Program-made: the position numbers and the translations under genes
The notes under the pieces: model-generated
What the model was told of the DNA's origin: nothing
The model's database searches: none
What the model saw: the letters and a program-made list of their open reading frames with translations, nothing else
DNA from: Stromatinia cepivora
Taxonomy: Eukaryota > Ascomycota > Leotiomycetes > Helotiales > Sclerotiniaceae
Length of the DNA: 64,000 nt
Assembly: GCA_014898415.1 (NCBI GenBank)
Contig: RCTD01000002.1
Coordinates: forward strand, 3,116,760-3,180,759
Direction: 5' to 3'
Part shown: piece after piece, positions 1-11,937 of the stretch
How the letters are laid out: every line of letters begins with the position of its first letter
How positions within the stretch are numbered: position 1 is the stretch's first letter

Positions 1-168
1 AAAAGTAGTAAAAACAAAATTTAAATCCTTATTTGGAGTTTAATCAAGCCATAACTCCACGCTGGAAATGCCATTGGCGGCAATGTATGCCTGTGCCTGC
101 GCCAAACTTTAGGTACTAATTAGACAGACCACTTCTGTCTCCCGCCTAAATGAGCGACCAATAAATAT

Positions 169-2526
169 TTATTCTGGATCTAAGCACTGACAAGCCCCAA
201 CGTCACCTCCTCCCGTCGTCCCACTGAGCATGGACGGACACTTCATTGAAACTCGGTCGTCACTCGCACATTGCATGAGTAGACCCCATATTCTCTCGAC
301 TGCAAATCCGAACGAAGGATTGTCAGGTGAATCATTTTCATTCACAAATCGTGGATCATGACTCCATCCACTCTCACTTGTTATCGTGGATAGTAAGTCC
401 TCATATATTCCTTGACTGATTCCACGAATTCGTTTGGCCGATGCGACAAATTGCCCCTTGTAGGATAGAAGAACTGGGGTGGAATCGGTACAACTCGAGC
501 CGTAGATGCGTTCATACAGACTTGGGACCACAGACCAGTCGTCATTCCATCCAAATCTGTCACCACATTTGTTACATGAGCAAGTAGCTTCGGAAAATCC
601 GAGACTTAACATTCCTGTTTGCGGCATCAAGTATGAGTTGATTCGAGGTAGGAGCTCTCGAAGGTTATGGGCGTGACCTTGAATGAACATGGTTTGTGCC
701 GCCAAATGGTCCCATTCAGTAACGATATGATTGAGATACGTCCCTCCTTCGCGACCAAGATTGGGTAGGCGTTTAACGATATCAGCGCCTGTGGAATTCT
801 TCAGCATGGATAAGGATACTGTGGGGTCCTTGGTGTAGATCAGAACGCGGGGATCAATTGAAGATAAGTATGATGTTGATTTGATAGCGTGTAGCATGCG
901 TGCGATTGACTCAGGTGTTTCTGTGTACGCGCTTATCACGATATCGAATGTCGATGATTCTGGGGTGTATGAGTTATCGATAGAGGGTGCTGGTCCTGGT
1001 GACAATCTGCACAGTTGTGATAGGGACAATGCATAGAAAGACATTACAACCAAGGTAGTGAGTGAGATTTTTAAAACCAATACGTAATTTTCCTTTGGCA
1101 TGGGACTCGGATCCATGTCGTATGGCCGGCAAAGGAAACGACGTTGAAGATATTCGGATATCTTTTCGAAGAAGATATGAATTGTAGAAAATCCAATGAG
1201 ACATAACATGGCCAGAAAGTAGGCACTAAACTGAACCCACGATACCACAGATACAGGCCCAAACGTCAATGATATCAGCAGAACAAGAATGCTAGAGAGT
1301 CCCGAAATGGTAATCTCCAAAAGAGGAAGGGATAATCTGGCATCCAAATCCTTTCGAACCAAAAAATAAATCGGAGAGTAAACAAGAAAGCTGGTGCCAG
1401 CGAATGTTGCTCCAACCATGTTTGCCGAAGAGATAAAAAACAAAACCACAGTGCCTGAATTGAGATAGTGATCTAGTATATTCGTCTCATGAGTAAAAGC
1501 TAGAAAGCCACTTATGAGGAAACCAAAAGTTGTGGTCATTAAAATGTAACCATGGTAGGATGATGATATGTGATGTTCATCATCACATAATTTTTGAGAT
1601 GCCATAAGGAAAAATGCTCTAGAAAATCCGGCCATAATGAAAGTTCCAATGCCACAAATAATTCCTGGAACCGTGAGACGATACTCATTGTACAGAACTA
1701 TAGTAGTGAATATTGCGATCCCGATTGTTTCAAGAGATAAGCGTCTTGTACGACGTGTTGGCGAAAAGAAAATAAAGAGAGTAAGATATTCTATCAGGTA
1801 GATCACTGGCTGGGGTTTGTTAGCTTCATATTTATGATTTTGTAGACATCACTCACAAAGAGCATGACCAAAACGGGAAGACTTGACATATGCATGAGTG
1901 CCTCCATGAACATTGGTAAAGCGACCGCAGAAGTCAATGAGGCCGGAATCATACAAATCCACGATTGAGTTGGCCGGAAGCCCCTCATGTTAGACTGTTT
2001 ATCTATCCCGGCTTCATAGTGTGATACAATAGTGAAGGTGAACAACCAGAGGCCGAAGTAGGATGTAGAGACCGTGAGAGCTGGATGATGATTAGTATTT
2101 GCGCAAGGTGGACATGGACGTTTGCCGTACGGTAATCTGTCTTCGAATCAGCTTGAGTAAGCACAATACAATTGTTGCTCTCCGACTTACGAAATCCATT
2201 TTGTAGCAACAGGAGTTTGCTTGCATATATTGACACCGAGGAGGAGAGTATCCAGAACCTAGGATGTGATGATTCGTCAATTTCTAAAACATTCCTCCAC
2301 ATAGGCAGACAAAGATATATATCACTAGTACGTTATGAATGTTACTTTAAGGGCAAACTTACACCGATCCTTTCCAACTGAAGTCCCCAATGCCATTACT
2401 AGACTCGAACTCGTATATCCTGAGGTTTGAACACTCTTTCGGGTTTTCATCCATGGTATTTTCGATATCAACATCGACAGCGGGATAAAGAGGGGTCTCT
2501 AGAGTCCTAGAATCTTTGTTTTCCAT
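169..2526 (-). CDS. Multi-pass membrane protein with C-terminal DUF3431 domain (four exons)
   Basis: Four exons on the minus strand: 2526-2363, 2294-2191, 2080-1857 and 1809-169. The introns are 68, 110 and 46 nt. Donors are GTAAGT, GTAAGT and GTGAGT; the last two acceptors have ACTAAT or CTAAC branch-like sites just upstream. Phases match at all three junctions and give about 710 residues. The N-terminal two thirds has many hydrophobic spans, so it is a polytopic membrane protein. From about residue 450 comes a soluble domain I recognise as DUF3431 (VISAYTE, LPNLGREGGTYL, FIQGHAHNL, CSCNKCGDRFGW, SYKGQFVAS). DUF3431 proteins are fungal and glycosyltransferase-like in appearance, with no function I can assign here. 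I chose the ATG at 2526 because the frame stays open from it into exon 1; another ATG lies in frame at 2454. The first intron's acceptor is the least certain. I see no disabling mutation. Confidence 0.8.
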
Positions 2527-5500
2527 GATCACTTCGAGAAATAGGATGGGCCTGAACCCGGAGAATTTTACAGTCCTTAGATCCTGCTTTCATATATGAT
2601 AGCGCGATTGAAATATCCTCCATGATGAAAGGGGTTGTGGAACTTGCGGAGGCTAAGCAATTCATCACAAGTTTCGTGGATGGAGGCAATGCTCGAAAGG
2701 GACCGATCCATGACCCCTTGGCGCATATCATTGAAATTTGGATTTGATGATTGGCAATTTGCATGGTCCACAAATTCCATCGGTACCATCTTCATGCCTT
2801 TATCTGGTTTAGGCACTTGCGTCAAACCTCACGAAGGTTGCCCCAATTTATCCCACGATGTATGTAAAGAAAATTTCAGAAGAGATGTGTGTCAATCTTT
2901 GTCAAGATGGACCAAATATTAAGTTTGGGGTTGTTTCATACAGTAATACTTGTGAAATGAAAGAATGCTGGTGCTTTTTGTGGCACGGGAAATGAGAATG
3001 ATGGGCTCAGCTGTTCTCCTGTCTCTCCTTGAATAAGTCGACTAGAATTTTTGAAGGATTCCTAAAAGTAAAACGATAACCAAGAGGCTCTTCTGGCCAC
3101 ACAGTAATACTATGATAAAATAACGATACGTACGACGAAACGATTCTTATGCACTGTGCCATACCATCTCATTCCGCCGTTAAAACAACGGACGGGAAGA
3201 TGCACTTCCAAGAGTATGGTTTGATTTGCTGTGCTCCATTCTATTGTGTTCGTCTTCGATGTATGACCGCACGCTTGGTCGCAGATGCTTGATACGTTCG
3301 AGTGACGATACGATGGTGTGAGTATGTTCAGCAAAATACAAAATCGAAGAGAGTTCTGCACTTCGGGTCCTATCCTAGGGAATTTACTTCATTGGCGCAT
3401 ATTGTGGTTGGGGTACGGAGTTGACCGTTAAGTTGGAGTTTGACAGTGGTCGGTCACTTACTGCTTTGACGCCGGAAATAGCATCTTCTGTTTGTACACT
3501 AACTGACTAAGCTGGATCTGGCATATAATGAATGATTAATGTAGGGGTTATAACCCTTCGGGGTATCCATGGCTTAATGATATTAATCTATTTTTACACC
3601 AAACCACCAAGCCACGAAGCCACCAAGCCACCAAGCCACCAAGCCACCAAGCCATCCACCAATAGTAAAATCCTCGTATCAACCATATCAGCGCGACACC
3701 TTGTTCACCACATTCTCCGACTGGCAGTTCCTCATTGTATGTTTTCTGTTTTCCACGACGAGTCGACGAAATACAAGCTCTGCATTGGCATCCTCCCCTC
3801 AATATCGATCAATGTCCAACGCGATTCACCATGAAGATTTAGACATTTTGGAATAGCGACACCGAATCATACAACCATATCTTAATAATGGAGAGGAAGG
3901 TCCAGATTCTGCGATGCGAATTCGTCTGCTAGTCATTGGGGTATCCAAAGAGCCATCTCGAGAATAGCGATTTATCTACTACCTTTTGTGCAATTGCAAC
4001 TACGCTAAAATAATCGCATCATTACCTATCTATCTGCACGACAGAATATTAATCGAGGATGGAGGAATTGTTACAACAGAGTAGTGCACCAACGATAGAT
4101 CTTATTTGAGGGACATTCTTGCGATTGTGTAAGGGTCGCTCAGGTATTTTCGCAAGGTCTTTCTAGTAGGTATAAACGGCGTTGGTGGCTGAGCTGTGAC
4201 AATCCTTCTCGCCCGACAGCCTTTTTGTGGGAATCGCAGGAGGTAAGGTTGCTATGTCTCCGGGAGGGCGATACGCATTTTCCTACCGGGTCCAACGTAA
4301 ATGAAAGCGTGGGGTAGATGATTTTTATGGAATGGTTGTGTTGCAATTGTAGAGAAAGGTTTGCATTTGTCGTATGTGGTTGAAATGGCAAGAAGGATTT
4401 ATGGGTGCCGAAGCAGACCCCAATGAACTTTGCCCAATGTATTGATATTTCCTTCACATCCCCAGCCAGCAATAATATCTTTGCAGAGAAACTGGTGCTT
4501 GAGCTTTTCTCACTGAGATATCGTGGGCGGGGTTTGCGTGTGCACTTTGTAGAATGGTTATTGTCATATTTGCACATGGTTTTGGAATCTTATGTTAAAC
4601 TTTATGTTACTATGGCTATCTTGTTACACTTCTCATGGTTTTGAATTGGAAAACCATCGTAGCTGGGTACGAGCATTGTAAAAATTCACTAAATTCAAAT
4701 GGTGATTCTTGCAATACACCGAACATATCCAAGAGGCCTCAGAGATGTTTCTTCCTACCACTCTTAGTGGCTGCCACAAATCCTATTTTTTTTTATAAGA
4801 AATTAGGTAGCAGAGTCACTTATCCAAATTTTCTCTTATCTCACCTCAAGAGAAGGTAAACCAAATCGAGTTCTTTATACTGTGGATTTTAGAAACTGCT
4901 TACACCATCATTAATCAGAGGGGGCTGGTTTAGAAACCCCGACTTCATCCGTTGTGATAATTGATTGATTCATCTTGCCCTCCCCAAGGACATTGCCCCT
5001 AGTTGGATCGTGGGTGCTTATCCATCGAACTGGTGCTCACTCGCATTCAATCTATGGCCAGTTAAGACTTCCTAGTGGCCTCGCGGTGCATATATTTTGC
5101 ACTCCGAGCTAAAGAGGTAGGTCGGACAACCGAGGGCAATTAGAATCATCTCATATCACGCGCTATAAATTATTAGAACACAGTTACATCCAACTCATAC
5201 ATATGGCATTGCTTTTTCCGTGCGCGGTCAATATCAGCTCCCGATCCTCAGAGCCTCCTTTCTCAAACTCTTCTCGTATAGTCTGATAAAATATAGCCAC
5301 CTAACAAAAACATCATGGGCCAGCTTGTCGTGCCCCTCTATCAAAGCAGATTGTTATCTTGTCTGTATTACCGAAGCTGTGGTGTTGCTTTGCACAGGTA
5401 AGTTCTAAGAGATTTTTCTGGTGGCATGAACGACAAATCGACAGTAGGAAGCAATAGCTTGACTAACCAGGTTGTGACATTAAAACTTAGGTAATTGAGA

Positions 5501-6310
5501 GCTTTCTATGCATCTGAATTGGCCATACAGCTAATACTAACCCGTTCTTGTTCTTGTTCCCTGCGTTGGTACCATGCTGGCTGGCTGACGCCATGGAGTA
5601 GGCGAGACGGATTTGCCCGTTACATTGAACAAAAGAGGAATTCGAAACTCACTCTTGATCTGTTTAGCATGTCTTCTTTTCATTGGACCCCGTAAACCTA
5701 TAGTTGCTAGGGGTTGACAGGAGTATTGATTTTTCCGCAGAAACATGACGATATATTATACCATCTCCCACAAATCTAAAGCCTAAGGTTATATTAATCT
5801 TTCAAAATAGTCATATGATAGCTAATTGATATTTTACCTCATTTTTCAGATGGTAAAGCCTCTCGTGACAATACAGATACCTCTTTTTGTACGAGTAGCT
5901 TTTGATGTCAATGGTTAAACTCAATTGGAATTTTGGAGAGAAGCTCGGAACTTGGTCTTAAAAAAGCTTTAAACTTCAAAATGTATATAAATCTGAGTAT
6001 ATATCCCAGTCTAAAGAACAAAGGCGAAAATGGAATTATAAACATCGAAAAATTATAACACTGACACGGAAATTTGTATGACTTGAAGACTTCCTATTTC
6101 GATCGAGTTATTCATAGCTATTCATAAGTTAATGAAAGTATTTGTCGTGATGGCGTGATGTTTGATGACTAATAATGTTGAATAATCAGCCTCCATACCC
6201 AAAAAATCCTTTCAGCAAGTTCAACCACCAGAGCATTCCTTGTCCTAACTACAAGGTACCACTTTCAGTCTTTCATTTTCGACTCAAAAGGTTCTTAAGA
6301 CAACGTGGTA
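2527..6310. other. Intergenic region without a convincing gene
   Basis: About 3.8 kb of balanced composition between two divergent genes. Reading frames of 60-145 codons exist on both strands (for example minus 4140-4577 and minus 2577-2825), but none shows a domain, paired introns or a family I recognise. A TATA-like ctataaatt lies at about 5162. It is followed by a short frame whose ATG is at 5317 and which ends at a GTAAGT donor at about 5398, but I could not find an acceptor that keeps the frame open. The last few hundred bases before 6311 are pyrimidine-rich and presumably hold the promoter and leader of the oxidoreductase gene. Confidence 0.5.
3602..3654. repeat. Period-8 minisatellite (gccaccaa)
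   Basis: About six and a half copies of the 8-mer gccaccaa, with one variant unit (gccacgaa). It lies in non-coding DNA and is the only simple tandem array in the first 8 kb. It reads through as Pro/Ser/His-rich in any frame, which explains the long spurious frames on both strands here. Confidence 0.85.
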
Positions 6311-7651
6311 ATGGCAATGAAGATGCCTAAACGTTCTATCGCCAGGGCACAACTTGTCCGGACAGTCCGAAGTTTTGCGACCGTATCACCCGTAGTCGGT
6401 CACAATAGAAATCACAAGATTGTTGTAGTGGGTGGCGGTTCTGCTGGTCTTTGTATCAGTCATCAGCTCCTAAGGCAAGGGAACTTCCATCAAGACGATA
6501 TTGCTGTCATCGACCCTGCCACGTGGCATCACTATCAACCCGGATGGACTCTTGTTGGAGGTGGTCTCAAGACAAAGGAGAGTCTCCGAAAACCTCTGAA
6601 AGGTTTGATTGACCCGAAACTTAGATTTTATAATACTGGCGTGAATGAGTTTTCTCCAGATGATAACTCTCTCACATTGAAAAACGGAGATGAAGTCAAT
6701 TACGAGCAACTCGTCGTCGCTCCAGGCATCATGGTTGACGTTGGAAGCGTGAAGGGATTGTCCGAGGCTCTTGACAACCCAGACTCTCTTGTGTCCTCCA
6801 TATACAATTACGATCATTGTGACAAGGTCTTTGGTACAACAAAAAAACTTCAAAAAGGAAAAGCTATTTTCACTCAACCAGCCGGTGTTATCAAATGTGC
6901 TGGTGCACCACAGAAGATTATGTGGCTTGCATTGGATCATTGGAAACGTGCAGGTTTATACGATGTTAAGAATCCTTCTGGTTCGGCGATAAACATCACT
7001 TTCGCAACCGGTCTTCCAACAATGTTTGGTGTACCTAAATATAGTGCCAAGCTTGAGGAATTGAGAAAAGAAAGGTCCGTTGAAGGGTTGTTTCAGCATG
7101 ACCTCACTGCCATCGATGGCAACGTGGCGACTTTTACTCGTACGGATGGACAAGGTCAGGTTAGGAGGGACTTTGATCTTTTGCACGTGGCACCAAAAAA
7201 CCGACCCCATGACTTTGTTAAAAACAGTGTACTCGCAAATGATGCTGGTTATGTCAACGTTGACGAGGGAACTACGCGCCATGTAAAGTACCAGAACGTC
7301 TGGTCTGCTGGTGATGCTTCAAGTTTACCAACCTCGAAAACAATTGCGGCGATTACCGCAGAGGCGCCAGTTCTGGTTCGTAACCTACTCTTGGCTATCG
7401 ATGGTAAAGAACCGGAAGAGTTTTATGATGGTTATACATCGTGTCCACTCTTGACTGAATATGGAAAGGTACTCCTTGCAGAGTTTAAGTACGGTGGAGT
7501 ACCGAAAGAGACATTCAATAAATGGTTCGGTATTGATCAAGCCATTCCCCGAAGGGAGTTTTATTATTTAAAGAAAGATTTCTTCCCATGGGTATATGGA
7601 AAATATATGGTGAAGGGTACTTGGGGAGGACCAAAGGGTTGGATTAAATAA
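6311..7651 (+). CDS. hmt2: Sulfide:quinone oxidoreductase, mitochondrial (HMT2/SQR type)
   Basis: Single-exon gene of 446 codons. The family oxidises sulfide at the inner mitochondrial membrane and passes electrons through FAD to ubiquinone. The N-terminus (residues 1-35) is rich in Arg, Ser and Ala with no acid, as expected of a mitochondrial presequence. The FAD-binding motif VVVGGGSAG is at about 38-46. HHYQPGWTLVGGG follows, then PAGVIKCAG with Cys196, and a second conserved-looking cysteine at 378 (TSCPLL); this pair corresponds in spacing to the redox-active cysteines of type II SQRs. A C-terminal GDASSLPTSKT block matches the usual second FAD contact. Length is normal for the family. 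An in-frame GTG lies upstream at 6305, but ATG 6311 is preferred; ATGs at codons 3 and 5 are alternatives. Codon use is ordinary and there are no breaks, so I consider it functional. Confidence 0.93.
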   Translation: MAMKMPKRSIARAQLVRTVRSFATVSPVVGHNRNHKIVVVGGGSAGLCISHQLLRQGNFHQDDIAVIDPATWHHYQPGWTLVGGGLKTKESLRKPLKGLIDPKLRFYNTGVNEFSPDDNSLTLKNGDEVNYEQLVVAPGIMVDVGSVKGLSEALDNPDSLVSSIYNYDHCDKVFGTTKKLQKGKAIFTQPAGVIKCAGAPQKIMWLALDHWKRAGLYDVKNPSGSAINITFATGLPTMFGVPKYSAKLEELRKERSVEGLFQHDLTAIDGNVATFTRTDGQGQVRRDFDLLHVAPKNRPHDFVKNSVLANDAGYVNVDEGTTRHVKYQNVWSAGDASSLPTSKTIAAITAEAPVLVRNLLLAIDGKEPEEFYDGYTSCPLLTEYGKVLLAEFKYGGVPKETFNKWFGIDQAIPRREFYYLKKDFFPWVYGKYMVKGTWGGPKGWIK

Positions 7652-8445
7652 GTACGTTACCTTTTAAGCCAGTTTAATTGGATTTATAATTTTATCGTTC
7701 CAAAAACTCATTGATCAATCCTTGTCTACTATTTCAATGTATTTATGAATAAGAAAAGAAGTTACCAATTAAGTACTATGAAAGAGTATCTCGAGATGAT
7801 AAACTTCTTCAGGAGCTGACTTCATGATTACTTTCAGAATGATTGAGGTCCATTGCAAATCCACCGACTCCAATGGAAAGATCGGCGTGACAATATCAGG
7901 AATATTGACATAATTGTCCATGATTTTTGGAAAGAAGAGCTCACTTTAGATTACTTAGGGGACTCGCAAAAAGGCCACTAAATGAGTAAAACCATCTTTT
8001 GTCCTAATACATACAGAATTTGGCCATGATGAAAATTTAACTTCTGAAGTGGGACTTTCCACAGAAATGGCATTTGTAATATCTTCAGAGAACTGAATTT
8101 GAGTCATGATGAAGACTGACCAAGAATTCCGATATCAAACCCGACTCTGTCTTCTTGATCCCACTCAAGAACAGTGTTCCAGTTAAAGTGATGGTTTTAT
8201 GCATGTGTAAATCCCGAGGCATTTTTGATGATGAGGGTGATACATCTTGGTAAGCAGATAACAATCAATGGATTCTGTTCATCGGTTAAATATTTAATGC
8301 TGTCCTATATACATCTGCTAGACTTAGTTGTTCCAATTTATGATTGCCCCTCCAGCAAGTCTTGCGAAAAACAGCCTAGTGGCTCACGATCCTGAAACTG
8401 CAACAGCCACTTCCGATTCTGCTCATCGAAAATTTTGAGACGTTA
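7652..8445. other. Transition from gene island to repeat block
   Basis: The 3' flank of the oxidoreductase gene is followed by moderately AT-rich DNA with no frame I can assign. Recognisable retrotransposon homology starts at about 8446, where the sequence aligns with 15415 onward of the inner element. The true left boundary of the old element may be hidden here, since no 5' LTR is visible. Confidence 0.5.
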
Positions 8446-8750
8446 TGCACGCTACCATTACTTTGAAAGAACTCGACGATGTGATAGATTTTCGACGAAA
8501 CGAGTGATACGCAGAAGAAAGAGTATTAGTTGCCTTGACCGAATTCAAGAGTTCAATAGCTCGAGAGCAACTCGATTGAGTACTGGCCGAAATTGATTCA
8601 GAATCTAAAATACCATCTGAATATCGATAATATCATTGAGCCTTTTTTAAGTATGAATTAAATATTTTATTTTCTAATCGATCTTATAATTATAAAATCA
8701 TATTGAAAGACGAAGAAAAGAAAACCTTATAATACAGCTTGCTTTATAAG

Positions 8751-10373
8751 ATGTCCTTAGAATAATTAGAAATCGTTAAAGAATATATTACGGATAATTT
8801 CAGCAAAAGTTTCATTGAATCTAATCAAGTCCTTTATATTGTATTTGTTCTATTTGTTAGGAAACCTAATAATAGTTTAAAGTTTTGTATAAACTTTAGA
8901 TTATTGAATTTCCTGATATATAAAAATCAGTATCCCTTCCCTTTGATCGATAAAACGCTTACTCGATTTTCTGGTATTAAGATTTATACCAAGCTCGATA
9001 TTCGCTAAACTTTCCATTATATAAGAATTGATCTTGCTTCGAAAGAGTATATTATCTTTCGAATCCGTTACAGGATTATACAGATACAAAATCGTCCCCT
9101 TCGGTTTAACAAATAAATTGATAACTTATTAGTATTATATGAATAATATTCTATTCGATTATTTAAACATCTTTTGTATAATTTATCTTAACGATATTCT
9201 GATTTATTCTGAGAATGAAGAAGAATATCAAATTTATATCAAATTAGTTTTCGAACGATTAGAAGCCGCTGATCTACAAATGAATCTCAAGAAATATGAA
9301 TTCAATATTAAATATACAAAATATTTAGACTTTATTATCTTTATTAAAGAAGTAAAAATAGATCCTAAAAAGATTGAAGTAATTGAGAATTGGACCTTTC
9401 CAATAATATTAAAAGAGATCCAATTATTCCTCGGTTTTTATAATTTCTATGGATGGTTTATCAAGGATTATAGTATAATAGCAAAACCTCTCAATGAATT
9501 TACCAAAATAAATGTTAAATTCGTATTCGACGAAATATACCAAAACACATTCAATATCTTGAAAAACAAGCTCATCTCTGTCACGAATCGTGAACCACAG
9601 GAGGTTAATCACGTGATACCTCCTATCTCCCTTGTCAATTGGTGAGCTGATCGTCTGTGCACATGCGTTACGATTCATACGATTTAGTATGGTAAAATGG
9701 TAATCTTAATAACGTATACGCATAACCTTGCAGCTCACGAATGGGTATTTGTATATATATATCTAATCGCTCCTTACGAGCCATAATTCTTCAATTGTAG
9801 ATTCTAAGGAACATAATTGACCCTGTTTATTCAGCTCTACTATGGCTTTTGTGCGTCACAATCTCCATCTTGCTCCTACAATACTATAATCATTGATTCT
9901 TTTGTATACTTGAAATCAATGTATCAAATGAAATAATTGCTAATATACTATCTCAATAGTATAGCGAAGATTGATTATCAATTGTTTATTTCTCCAAAAC
10001 TATAATTGCTATTGAACTGAACTACAAAGTTCACGATAAGGAAATGCTATCAATCATTCGATCTTTTAATCATTGAAGATTTGAATTCACAAGCTCCTTG
10101 TATAAAATCAAGGTTTATACCGATTACAAGGTTCTCAAATATTTCAAAACCCTTAACACCTGACAAACTTGTTAAAAAAAATACTAATTGATTATAATTT
10201 CATCATTATATATCATTCTAGAAAGGATAATCTTTTCGCTGATATATTAACCCATCGGACTAATAAATTGAACCTCCAGAATTACACCAAAAAGAAGAAT
10301 CATCTCCAGCAGTTTATTAAGGATAATCAAATCGAAACCGAAATTATGAAAGAAGCTTTATAAAAGCACTATC
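8751..10373 (+). pseudogene. Reverse transcriptase and RNase H remnant of the old gypsy element
   Basis: The translation shows fingers/palm text of a Ty3/gypsy RT (KPNNSLKFCINFRLLN, then YPFPLIDKTL and YTKLDIR). In another frame, after breaks, come YLNDILIYSEN, IKEVKIDPKKIEVIENW and LGFYNFYGWFIKDYS. The catalytic box YLDD has become YLND, a G-to-A change expected from RIP. RNase H text follows from 9861 (ELNYKVHDKEML and TDYKVLKYF in broken frames). A solo LTR splits the RT/RNase H junction at 9579-9860. The frame is lost in several places, so no enzyme could be made. Confidence 0.85.
9579..9860 (+). mobile_element. Solo LTR (282 bp) with 5-bp target duplication
   Basis: Starts TGTCACGAATCG and ends GTGCGTCACA. 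It is flanked by atctc on both sides (9574-9578 and 9861-9865). The interrupted host sequence aligns across the gap with 16505-16560 of the inner element, which lacks the insertion. It is the same LTR family as 10374-10655, 19239-19520 and 22235-22504, but with almost no RIP transitions. Confidence 0.93.
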
Positions 10374-10655
10374 TATTACAAATCGTGAACCACAAAAGGT
10401 TAACCATATGATACCTCTTATCTCCCATATCAATTTATAAGCTGATCATTCGTATATATATATTACGAATCATACGATTTAATATAGTAAAATAGTAACC
10501 TTAATAATGTATACGCACAACTTTGCAATCTACAAATGGGTATTTGTGTATATATATCTAATCGCTTTTTATGAGTTATAATTCTTCAATTGTAGATTCT
10601 AAGGAACATAATTGATCCTGTTTATTCAGCTCTACTATAGCTTTTGTATATTATA
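10374..10655 (+). repeat. 5' LTR of inner gypsy element
   Basis: A RIP-altered copy of the 282-bp LTR: its start tattacaaatcg corresponds to tgtcacgaatcg and its end gtatattata to gtgcgtcaca. All differences visible at the ends are C-to-T or G-to-A. Confidence 0.9.
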
Positions 10656-11517
10656 TTATCTACAATTCATTTATAAGTATCCGGCCATCTAATGATCTTT
10701 CAAATAATATTTCATTTTAATAATACTTTCTTAAATGAACTTTTACAAATGTTATACCCAAAGGAAGAAGATTTATTCTGATTTAATCGATGAAGATATA
10801 AATACTTTTAGAAGTATATCATTATTTTCATAATGTAACGAACTTCTTCTTTTGTATGCTCTGAATTTTCGAAAGTATATTTTAAGGAACCTTTTCTTTC
10901 TCTTTAATTATTTCAACAATCTTTCAAAGAAAATATGAATATAAAATTGAATAATGTTATTATTGAAAAAAAAAAGATTGATAAAGAAAAGATTTTAGTG
11001 TATGAAGTTGATACTCCTAATAATTCAATTGCTTTTTCCGAATCATTATTATAATTATAAGATCTTTATATAATGGTTATAAATTTGAAAAAGGAGAATC
11101 GATAATTGAAAGTTATAGTGATGACGAACTCTGCAATAGTGCAATTTCCTTTTGAGCTTCAAATGATGCTTACACAGGCATCCAGATCAACAACAGTACC
11201 TGAGATTCCTTTTATTCCTTTAATCGAAATTCAAGGACCTTCATCCAAGTAAACCTGAAGATCCCGAAGTCAGAGAAAGAAAACTTTGATCAAACAATTT
11301 GATCACCCGGAGCCTTTCGATGAGTCTCCTTCTTTTTCAGAAAGTGATAATTTATTTAATAATTAAGGGTCCTTTCATTTAAAAAACCAATCTAACCGGT
11401 CAAGATTGCATTCCTGTATTAGTCATAATTCGCAGCAAGATGTATATACATCAAAACCTATAAATCTTATTATTAAACTTAACGATGGTATTAAACCTAA
11501 AACTAATTTGTAACAAT
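10656..11517. other. Decayed leader and gag region of inner element, left of the DNA transposon
   Basis: Very AT-rich, with only scraps of reading frame. A patch at about 11120-11330 keeps near-normal composition. By position between the 5' LTR and pol this should be primer-binding site, leader and the start of gag. I could not identify a canonical primer-binding site directly after the LTR. Confidence 0.5.
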
Positions 11518-11519
11518 TA

Positions 11520-11561
11520 ACCGATTTCCCTACATCGTGCACGACCCCACATCTTGCACGC
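11520..11561 (+). repeat. Left terminal inverted repeat of pogo/Fot1 element
   Basis: Begins ACCGATTTCCC and ends near CTTGCACGC. The reverse complement of 13664-13705 matches it with one difference (G versus A at the eighteenth base). Confidence 0.93.
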
Positions 11562-11937
11562 CCCTTATATTCCTATTACGATCACTTCAAAATTCGATAT
11601 TAATTATAAATTATAAGATATAAAGCTATAATTCTTTTTGAACAATAAAGAGATGTAGTATTATCCTATAGAATTAAAAAACCTTTACATTTTCAATTTC
11701 GATGAAATTTTGATACATCGTCTGGTCTTTGAATGCAATATCTCTTTTCTTTCTTTTCATTACTGATTTATCAATTTTTATAATATTGTGATCCTTTATA
11801 GCTTCTTGGGATATTAGATCTATAATAGGAAAACGTTTTTGAATCATTTGTATTCTTTTAATAGGAGATATTAATGATTTCCGAATTCTTTTTACTCTCT
11901 TTTTAGTATCATGTACAATTTGACGATCAATTTCCTT

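Noticed and set aside
4140..4577. 145-codon minus-strand frame
   Set aside because: No domain, no paralogue-like features and no splice signals; the DNA is of balanced composition, where frames of this length arise by chance.
10656..10660. ttatc after the 5' LTR as a target duplication making a solo LTR
   Set aside because: The exact ctatc after the 3' LTR at 19521, where the host reading resumes, shows that the true partner lies 9.1 kb away.
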